Program-made: the position numbers and the translations under genes
Shown here: positions 58,564 through 64,000 of the stretch, in pieces
Layout: each line of letters starts with the position of its first letter
How positions within the stretch are numbered: the first letter of the stretch is position 1
Assembly: GCA_965199665.1 (NCBI GenBank)
Contig: OZ241208.1
Coordinates: forward strand, 620,001 to 684,000
Length of the DNA stretch: 64,000 bases
Reading direction: 5' to 3'
Origin: JAVVHH01 sp965199665
Lineage (GTDB): Bacteria > Pseudomonadota > Alphaproteobacteria > Acetobacterales > Acetobacteraceae
The notes under the pieces: model-generated
What the model was told of the DNA's origin: nothing
Databases searched by the model: none
Seen by the model: the letters and a program-made list of their open reading frames with translations, nothing else

Positions 58564-60189
58564 ATGGCTGAGCGCGAGGCGATGGAGTTCGACGTAGTGG
58601 TGGTCGGGGCGGGGCCGGCGGGCCTGGCGGCTGCCATTCGTCTCAAGCAGCGCGCGCCGGACGCGTCCGTGTGCGTGGTGGAGAAGGGCGGCGAGGTCGG
58701 CGCACACATCCTTTCCGGCGCGGTGATCGAGACGCGCGCGCTGGACGAGCTGATCCCCGATTGGCGCGACAAGGACGCCCCGCTCACCACCGAGGCCGGC
58801 GAGGATCGCTTTCTCTACCTGACCAAGCGCCGCGCCTGGCAGCTGCCGACGCCGCCGCAGATGCACAATCACGGCAACTACATCGTCAGCCTCGGCGACG
58901 TGTGCCGTTGGATGGCGGCGCAGGCGGAAGAGCTCGGGATCGAGATCTACCCAGGCTTCGCGGCCGCCGAGCTGTTGTTCGAGAAGGACCGCGTGGTCGG
59001 CATCGCGACCGGCGACATGGGCGTGGAGAAGTCCGGCGAGCACGGGCCGAACTACCAGCCCGGCATGGAGCTGCGCGCTACCTACACGCTGTTCGGCGAG
59101 GGGTGCCGTGGCAGCTTGTCCAAGCAGCTGATGGCGCATTACGACCTGCGCCGCGGCGTGCAACCGCAGACCTACGCGCTGGGCGTGAAGGAGCTGTGGG
59201 AGGTGCCGGCGGCGGTCCATCAGAAGGGACTGATCGTCCATAGCATTGGCTGGCCGCTCGCCACCGATACCTATGGCGGGTCGTGGCTTTATCATTGGGG
59301 CGACAACCTGGTGTCGTATGGCTTCGTCACCGGGCTGGACTACCCGAACCCGTGGCTGTCGCCGTTCGAGGAGATGCAGCGGCTCAAGACGCATCCGGCC
59401 ATGCGCGGCTTCTTCGAGGGCGGGCGCCGGCTGTCCTACGGCGCGCGGGCGCTGAGCGAGGGCGGCTGGCAGTCCATGCCGAAGCTGACCTTCCCCGGCG
59501 GCGCGCTGATCGGCGATGCGGCCGGCTTTCTCAACGTGCCCAAGATCAAGGGCACCCATGCGGCGATGAAGTCTGGCATGCTGGCCGCCGAGGCGGTGGC
59601 CGACGCGCTGGAGAGCGGCAGGCCGGCAGAGCCGACCGGGTTCACCAAACGGCTCCGCACGAGCTGGCTCAGCGACGAACTGCGGTCGGTGCGAAACGTG
59701 CGGCCGGCCTTCGCGAAATATGGCCTGTTCGGCGGCCTGGCCTACGCGGCCGCCGACACCTACCTGTTCCGCGGCCGCGCGCCCTGGACGTTCAAGCACC
59801 CGCATGCCGATAACGAGACGCTGGTGCCGGCGGCCGAAGCGACGCGGATCGAGTATCCCAAGCCGGACGGCAAGCTCACCTTCGACAAGCTGTCCTCCGT
59901 GTTCGTCAGCAACACCAACCATGGCGAGGACCAGCCGGTTCACCTCAAGCTGCGCGATCCCGCGCGGTGGGAGCCGATCAACTGGGAAACCTTCCGCAGC
60001 CCGGAAAGCCGCTACTGCCCGGCGGGCGTGTACGAGGCGGTCGGCGTCGAAACGGGCGAGCCGCGGCTGCAGATCAACGCGCAGAACTGCGTCCACTGCA
60101 AGACATGCGACATCAAGGATCCGTCGCAAAACATCGACTGGGCGACGCCGGAGGGCGGCGGCGGACCCAACTATCCAGGCGGCATGTAG
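58564..60189 (+). CDS. Electron transfer flavoprotein-ubiquinone oxidoreductase (ETF-QO)
   Basis: A 541-residue inner-membrane-associated flavoprotein passing electrons from ETF to ubiquinone. FAD motif VVVGAGPAGLAAAIRLKQ at about 13; middle FFEGGRRLSYGARALSEGGWQSMPKLTFPGGALIGDAAGFLNVPKIKGTHAAMKSG; C-terminal 4Fe-4S ligands in ESRYCPAGVYE and NCVHCKTCDIKDPSQNIDW. The length and domain order fit the family. It links acyl-CoA and amino-acid oxidation to respiration. The TPR gene follows with no gap. Confidence 0.96.
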   Translation: MAEREAMEFDVVVVGAGPAGLAAAIRLKQRAPDASVCVVEKGGEVGAHILSGAVIETRALDELIPDWRDKDAPLTTEAGEDRFLYLTKRRAWQLPTPPQMHNHGNYIVSLGDVCRWMAAQAEELGIEIYPGFAAAELLFEKDRVVGIATGDMGVEKSGEHGPNYQPGMELRATYTLFGEGCRGSLSKQLMAHYDLRRGVQPQTYALGVKELWEVPAAVHQKGLIVHSIGWPLATDTYGGSWLYHWGDNLVSYGFVTGLDYPNPWLSPFEEMQRLKTHPAMRGFFEGGRRLSYGARALSEGGWQSMPKLTFPGGALIGDAAGFLNVPKIKGTHAAMKSGMLAAEAVADALESGRPAEPTGFTKRLRTSWLSDELRSVRNVRPAFAKYGLFGGLAYAAADTYLFRGRAPWTFKHPHADNETLVPAAEATRIEYPKPDGKLTFDKLSSVFVSNTNHGEDQPVHLKLRDPARWEPINWETFRSPESRYCPAGVYEAVGVETGEPRLQINAQNCVHCKTCDIKDPSQNIDWATPEGGGGPNYPGGM

Positions 60190-61899
60190 ATGGCGAACTC
60201 CCCCCTGCGCCCGGCTCTGCTGCTCACGGCGGCGCTGCTGCTGGGCGCGGCTGGCGAGACCGGGCGCGACAGCATCGACGGACGGGCGAACGGCGCATTC
60301 GGTGCGTTCCTGGCCGGGCGCGCGGCGGTGCAGAGCAGCGATTTCGGCACGGCGGCGCGTGAGTTCGAGCAAGCGCTGCGCGACGACCCGAGCGTGCCGG
60401 AGCTGACCGACCAGGCCTTCCTGGCGGCGCTGCTGGCTGGTCGGGCGGAGGCGGCGCAGCTGGCCGTGGCGTTGCCGGACAATGCGCTGGCGCAGCTCCT
60501 GCTCGCCAACCGCGACGGCGGGGCGGGACACTGGTCGGCGGCGCAGGCACGCTACGCGGCACTGCGGCCGGAGGCGGGTGTCAATGGCCTGCTGCGCCCG
60601 GCATTGGTCGCCTGGGCCACGTTCGGCGCGGGCGACACGGATGCCGCGCTGGCGATCCTGACACCGCTGGCAGAGGGCACGCGCTTCCGCGGACTGTATG
60701 CGCTGCATGCGGCCATGATCGCGGACCAGGCCAGCCGCGCCCCGATCGCCGAGCGTTTCTACGCCATCGCCGCGGCCGATTTCGGGCCGGTGAACCTGCG
60801 CACCGCCGTGATCCTGGCGAGCTGGCAGGCGCGCAACGGACAGCTCGAGGGGGCGCAGCGGACCCTGTCGGCACTGGCCAACGCCGATGGCGAATTCGCC
60901 ATGTCGCGTCAGGCGCTGATCGCGGCGGCCAGCGCCCCGGCCGTGTCCAGCCCGGCGGACGGCATCGCCGAACTCTACCTCGCCATGGCGGCCACGCTGC
61001 GGCAGCAGAATAACGGCTCGGCCGAAGCGATCGTGCGCCTTGCGCTCGGCATGCGGCCGGATCTCACGGCGGCGCGGATCCTGCTGTCGGACCTGCAAGC
61101 CTCCGCCAAGCGCCCGGAGGAAGCGCAAGCCACGCTGGCCGGGATCCCCGCGACCGACCCGTTGACGCCGTTGGTGCAGCTGCGCCGGGCCGCGCTGATG
61201 GACGATCTCGGCGACCAGGCCGGTGCGATCAAGCTGCTGGAGCAAGTGGCCTCTGCGCACCCCGACCGGTCCGAGCCCCTGGCCCAACTGGGTGACCTGC
61301 TCCGCCGGCAGAGCCGGTTCGCGGAAGCGGCACGCGCCTATGACGGCGCCATCGACAAGATCGGCGTGCCCTCGCGCGGCAATTGGGCGCTGTTCTATGC
61401 GCGGGGCATTTCGCTGGACCGGTCGGGCCAGTGGCCCAAGGCGGAGGCCGATCTCCGCTTCGCGCTTGAGCTGGCGCCGGATCAGCCCAGCGTGTTGAAC
61501 TATCTCGCCTATTCCTGGGCCGAGCGCGGCGAGCACCTCGACGAGGCGCGCGGCATGCTGCAGCGCGCCATGGCGGCGCGCACCAACGAGGGCGCCTACG
61601 TCGACAGCCTGGGTTGGACGCTGCTGCGGCAGGGCGACACGACCGGCGCGATCCGCGAGTTGGAGCGCGCCGTCGAGATGGAGCCGGAGGACGCCACCAT
61701 CAACGGGCATCTCGGCGACGCGCTGGCCGCAGCCGGGCGAATGCGGGAGGCCGAGTTCCAGTGGCGCCGTGCCCTGAACCTGAAGCCGGAGGCCGACGAG
61801 GCGGCGGCGCTGAACGCCAAACTCGCCAAGCTCGCCGAGAACCCGGCGCCCACCCCCGTCGCGGCCCCCAATCCCGGCGTTTCGGCCAAGCCCAATTGA
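60190..61899 (+). CDS. TPR repeat protein, exported
   Basis: A 569-residue protein with a signal (ALLLTAALLLGAAGETGRD) and many TPR repeats, for example FAEAARAYDGAIDKIGVPSRGNWALFYARGISLDRSGQWPKAEADLRFALELAPDQPSVLNYLAYSWAERG. Such alphaproteobacterial proteins sit in the periplasm and probably act as scaffolds. It starts directly after ETF-QO, and its stop overlaps the ispE start by four bases (TTGA), so the three genes form one transcript. Confidence 0.92.
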   Translation: MANSPLRPALLLTAALLLGAAGETGRDSIDGRANGAFGAFLAGRAAVQSSDFGTAAREFEQALRDDPSVPELTDQAFLAALLAGRAEAAQLAVALPDNALAQLLLANRDGGAGHWSAAQARYAALRPEAGVNGLLRPALVAWATFGAGDTDAALAILTPLAEGTRFRGLYALHAAMIADQASRAPIAERFYAIAAADFGPVNLRTAVILASWQARNGQLEGAQRTLSALANADGEFAMSRQALIAAASAPAVSSPADGIAELYLAMAATLRQQNNGSAEAIVRLALGMRPDLTAARILLSDLQASAKRPEEAQATLAGIPATDPLTPLVQLRRAALMDDLGDQAGAIKLLEQVASAHPDRSEPLAQLGDLLRRQSRFAEAARAYDGAIDKIGVPSRGNWALFYARGISLDRSGQWPKAEADLRFALELAPDQPSVLNYLAYSWAERGEHLDEARGMLQRAMAARTNEGAYVDSLGWTLLRQGDTTGAIRELERAVEMEPEDATINGHLGDALAAAGRMREAEFQWRRALNLKPEADEAAALNAKLAKLAENPAPTPVAAPNPGVSAKPN

Positions 61900-62753
61900 C
61901 GGCGGCGAACGCGGCCACCGAGGAGGCCGCCCGCGCCAAGGTCAATCTGTTCCTCCACGTGCTGGGTCGTCGGCCGGATGGCTACCACGTGCTGGACAGC
62001 CTTGCCGTGTTCCCGCCCGTGGCCGACACGCTACGCGTCGAGCCCGCGGACGAGCTTCGCCTGGAGATCGCCGGGCCGTTCGCGGCAGCGCTGACGGGGG
62101 AAGCCGACAATCTGGTGCTGCGCGCCGCGCGGGCGCTCGCGGAGGCCGGTGGCACGACGAGGGGCGCCGCGCTGAGGCTGGAGAAGCATTTGCCGGTCGC
62201 GAGCGGGATCGGTGGGGGATCGGCCGATGCCGCGGCGGCGCTGCGCCTGCTGGACCGGTTCTGGGGACTGGGACTGCCGGCGCCGGAGCTGGCGGGGATC
62301 GCGCTCGGCCTGGGCGCCGACGTGCCGGTTTGCCTGCCCAGCGAACCGGCGCGTATGGGCGGGATCGGCGAGCTGATCGGCATCGCGCCGGTGCTGCCCC
62401 GCTGCGGCCTCGTCCTGGTCAACCCGGGCGTGCCGGTCTCCACCGCCGCGGTGTTCCGCGACCGGGGAGAGACGTATTCCGAGCCGGCCACCTTGCCCGC
62501 GCGCTGGGCCGATGCGGCGGCGCTGGCGGCCGACTTGGCCGGGCTGTCCAACGATCTGGAAGCCGCTGCGATCCGGTTATGCCCGCCGGTCGAAGCGGCG
62601 CTGGATTGGCTGCGGACGCAACCGGGCTGCCGCTTTGCCCGCATGAGCGGGTCCGGCGCGACCTGCTTCGGGTTGTTCGACACGGCGGCGGACGCGGCGG
62701 CGGTATCGCCGGTGCCTTCGGGCTGGTGGCGTTGGGGCGGCGCGATCCGCTGA
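61896..62753 (+). CDS. ispE: 4-diphosphocytidyl-2-C-methyl-D-erythritol kinase (IspE)
   Basis: A 285-residue GHMP kinase of the MEP isoprenoid pathway. Blocks: ARAKVNLFLHVLGRRPDGYHVLDSLAVF, the P-loop LPVASGIGGGSADAAAALRLL, GADVPVCL and the C-terminal FARMSGSGATCFGLFD. The TTG at 61896, overlapping the TPR stop, is the only start before the conserved ARAKVNLF block (residue 13). An ATG earlier would cut into the TPR gene. Confidence 0.95.
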   Translation: MTAANAATEEAARAKVNLFLHVLGRRPDGYHVLDSLAVFPPVADTLRVEPADELRLEIAGPFAAALTGEADNLVLRAARALAEAGGTTRGAALRLEKHLPVASGIGGGSADAAAALRLLDRFWGLGLPAPELAGIALGLGADVPVCLPSEPARMGGIGELIGIAPVLPRCGLVLVNPGVPVSTAAVFRDRGETYSEPATLPARWADAAALAADLAGLSNDLEAAAIRLCPPVEAALDWLRTQPGCRFARMSGSGATCFGLFDTAADAAAVSPVPSGWWRWGGAIR

Positions 62754-62797
62754 GCGTTGGCAGCTCCGACGGATTTACGCTATGCACGGCCGGCGCA

Positions 62798-62872
62798 TGG
62801 GGCGTCGCCAAGCGGTAAGGCAGCGGACTTTGAATCCGCCATTCGAAGGTTCGAATCCTTCCGCCCCAACCA
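62798..62872 (+). tRNA. tRNA-Gln (TTG)
   Basis: TGGGGCG at 62798-62804 pairs with CGCCCCA at 62862-62868 as the acceptor stem. The anticodon loop CTTTGAA gives anticodon TTG. The T-loop TTCGAAT is intact, and CCA is encoded at 62870-62872. 75 bases in total. Confidence 0.97.
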
Positions 62873-62884
62873 GTGCCGCCTCGA

Positions 62885-63328
62885 TTACGCGGGAACGGCG
62901 CGGATCTGCAGGGTGGCGACGTCTTCCAGCGTTTGATGCAACGTCGCGGTCGCGGCCGGACCATAACCCTGCTCGAAGGCTTCCTGCGCCAGGGCCCAAC
63001 AGGCCTGGGCGTGATGGAGCTTGGCGACGCCCCGGTCCGTGATGGTCAGGGCGCGGCCGCGGCGGTCCGCCGGGTCGACGTCGATGCTGACGAGACCGTC
63101 GCGCTCGAGCGGGCGGAGGTTGCGGCCGAGCGTGGTCCGGTCCAGCCCCATTCTCGCGGCGACACCGCCCAGGCTGTGCGGGCCGGGCTGGGCGAGCGCC
63201 TTGAGCAGCGAATACTGCGTCGTCCGCAGCCCGGTGGGCGCCAGATGGGCATCGTACAGTTGCGTGACGTGCCGGGCGGCGCGTCGAACGGCGAAGCAGG
63301 TGCAGCTCGGCAGCGTCGTATCGGCCAT
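62885..63328 (-). CDS. MarR-family transcriptional regulator
   Basis: A 147-residue winged-helix protein. The DNA-binding region is LRTTQYSLLKALAQPGPHSLGGVAARMGLDRTTLGRNLRPLERDGLVSIDVDPADRRGRALTITDRG. Cys9 and Cys11 near the start (SCTCFAVRRAAR) resemble redox-sensing members such as OhrR-like proteins. It converges on tRNA-Gln and diverges from hslV across about 100 bases; its target is not evident. Confidence 0.9.
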   Translation of the reverse strand: MADTTLPSCTCFAVRRAARHVTQLYDAHLAPTGLRTTQYSLLKALAQPGPHSLGGVAARMGLDRTTLGRNLRPLERDGLVSIDVDPADRRGRALTITDRGVAKLHHAQACWALAQEAFEQGYGPAATATLHQTLEDVATLQIRAVPA

Positions 63329-63430
63329 CGCCGTTATGTGCGGAGCGACGGGGCGGAGGTCAAGCCGGACAGGTCGGCGGTCTGCCTATATCTTGTGCAA
63401 CGGCTCGCGCTCCCCCACCTTGCGGGAGCA

Positions 63431-63991
63431 ATGCAAGAAAATAGACCCTTCGATCCCGTCGGCTGGCACGGCACGACGATCCTCTCCGTCCGCCTGGGCG
63501 GCACCGTCGCGATGGCGGGCGACGGCCAGGTCACCCTCGGGCAGACCGTCATCAAGGGCAACGCCCGCAAGGTCCGGCGCATCGGCGCCGGCGGCAGCGT
63601 GCTGGCCGGTTTCGCCGGCGCCACCGCCGACGCCTTCACCTTGCTGGAGCGGCTGGAGGCCAAGCTGGAGCGCTTCCCCGGTCAGCTCGAGCGCGCCTGC
63701 GTGGAACTGGCTAAGGACTGGCGCACCGACCGCTACCTGCGCCGGTTGGAGGCGATGATGGCGGTGGCCGACAAGCAGCACAGCTACACGCTGACCGGCA
63801 ATGGCGACGTTCTGGAGCCGGAGGATGGCGTGATCGCCATCGGTTCCGGCGGCAACTTCGCGCTGGCGGCGGCGCGAGCGCTGATGACGGTGGAGGGCCT
63901 GGAGGCGGAGGAGATCGCCCGCCGGGCCATGAAGATCGCCGGCGATATCTGCGTCTACACCAATCATTCCGTGATCGTGGAAACCCTATGA
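63431..63991 (+). CDS. hslV: ATP-dependent protease proteolytic subunit HslV
   Basis: A 186-residue proteasome-like protease subunit. The mature enzyme begins at the catalytic Thr of WHGTTILSVRLGG after an N-terminal propeptide MQENRPFDPVG, the alphaproteobacterial form. Other blocks: GDGQVTLGQTVIKGNARKVRRIG, GFAGATADAFTLLERLEAKLERFP, AIGSGGNFALAAARAL. Partner of HslU, whose gene probably starts at the end of this one. Confidence 0.95.
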   Translation: MQENRPFDPVGWHGTTILSVRLGGTVAMAGDGQVTLGQTVIKGNARKVRRIGAGGSVLAGFAGATADAFTLLERLEAKLERFPGQLERACVELAKDWRTDRYLRRLEAMMAVADKQHSYTLTGNGDVLEPEDGVIAIGSGGNFALAAARALMTVEGLEAEEIARRAMKIAGDICVYTNHSVIVETL

Positions 63992-64000
63992 TGGACGTGA
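63988..64000 (+). CDS. hslU: Likely start of hslU (only first codons visible)
   Basis: ATGATGGACGTG begins at 63988 and overlaps the hslV stop (ATGA). The adjacent gene after hslV is almost always the ATPase hslU, so this is read as its start; the sequence itself is too short to prove it. Confidence 0.35.

Noticed and set aside
58423..61710. A 1095-codon open frame on the minus strand opposite ETF-QO and the TPR gene
   Set aside because: It is the antisense of two unmistakable genes, is rich in Arg, His, Gln and Gly as GC-rich shadow frames are, and has no recognisable domain.
1..64000. CRISPR arrays, phage genes and rRNA
   Set aside because: No regularly spaced repeats, no integrase, capsid or terminase signatures and no rRNA sequence were seen.

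Overview
The window is GC-rich chromosomal DNA of an alphaproteobacterium, probably a Rhodospirillales/Acetobacteraceae-type soil or water organism. This is an inference from the propeptide-bearing HslV, a genuine ETF-quinone oxidoreductase, the abundance of tripartite tricarboxylate (TctC/Bug) receptors and the many LysR-regulated catabolic clusters. There is no rRNA, insertion sequence, integrase, CRISPR array or phage gene. Two tRNA genes are present, Ser-GGA (46.4 kb) and Gln-TTG (62.8 kb). No database search was run; family names rest on motifs recognised by eye.

Layout. 0-2.2 kb: end of a LysR regulator, a 6-oxocamphor-hydrolase-like crotonase and a TetR repressor. 2.3-9.2 kb: a TetR-divergent operon of a dehydrogenase, a complete RND efflux pump (adaptor, permease, outer-membrane channel) and a DUF302 protein. 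9.2-12.4 kb: an HxlR regulator divergent from an EmrAB-type pump. 12.4-14.8 kb: a YjfL/YgiB/YgiC-like envelope cluster (DUF350, DUF1190, glutathionylspermidine-synthase-like ATP-grasp). 15-24.8 kb: flavin monooxygenase plus MFS importer, an AtuA-like/DUF4387 pair, an MlrC-type M81 metallopeptidase with an orphan solute-binding protein, and two LysR regulators. 25-30.2 kb: a decayed LysR gene and a branched-chain-amino-acid-type ABC transporter (LivFGMHK). 30.4-38 kb: one long catabolic operon (thiolase-like protein, DUF35 Zn-ribbon/OB protein, ADP-forming acyl-CoA synthetase, TctCBA transporter, PRISE-like reductase). 38-41.6 kb: a solitary TctC, a second AtuA-like pair and an IclR regulator. 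41.8-46 kb: a general-stress cluster (LEA14-like lipoprotein, small membrane proteins, two YsnF/DUF2382 proteins) next to a PAS-LuxR regulator. 46.5-50.6 kb: LepA, small proteins and a Bcr/CflA pump. 50.7-53.5 kb: an unusual locus, see below. 54-64 kb: housekeeping genes (radical SAM, MoaB, lytic transglycosylase, a UDG-like protein, ETF-QO, a TPR protein, IspE, MarR, HslV, probably the first codons of HslU).

How the genes work together. The first 50 kb is mostly modular uptake-and-degradation and efflux operons, each with its own regulator next to or divergent from it, often with an inverted repeat visible in the shared promoter. The 30.4-38 kb operon reads as a self-contained pathway: import a carboxylate, reduce an enone or carbonyl, activate to a CoA thioester and cleave it. 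The stress cluster and its PAS-LuxR neighbour look like a general stress module.

Most interesting candidate. At 52.6-53.5 kb a 26-residue peptide gene with a strong ribosome site and an AT-rich leader is followed by a near-perfect hairpin and then a DUF6065-like protein of unknown function. It lies convergent to a SARP/TolB-like/TPR regulator. The arrangement resembles a precursor-peptide plus modifying-or-binding-protein operon and may be an undescribed small-peptide system.
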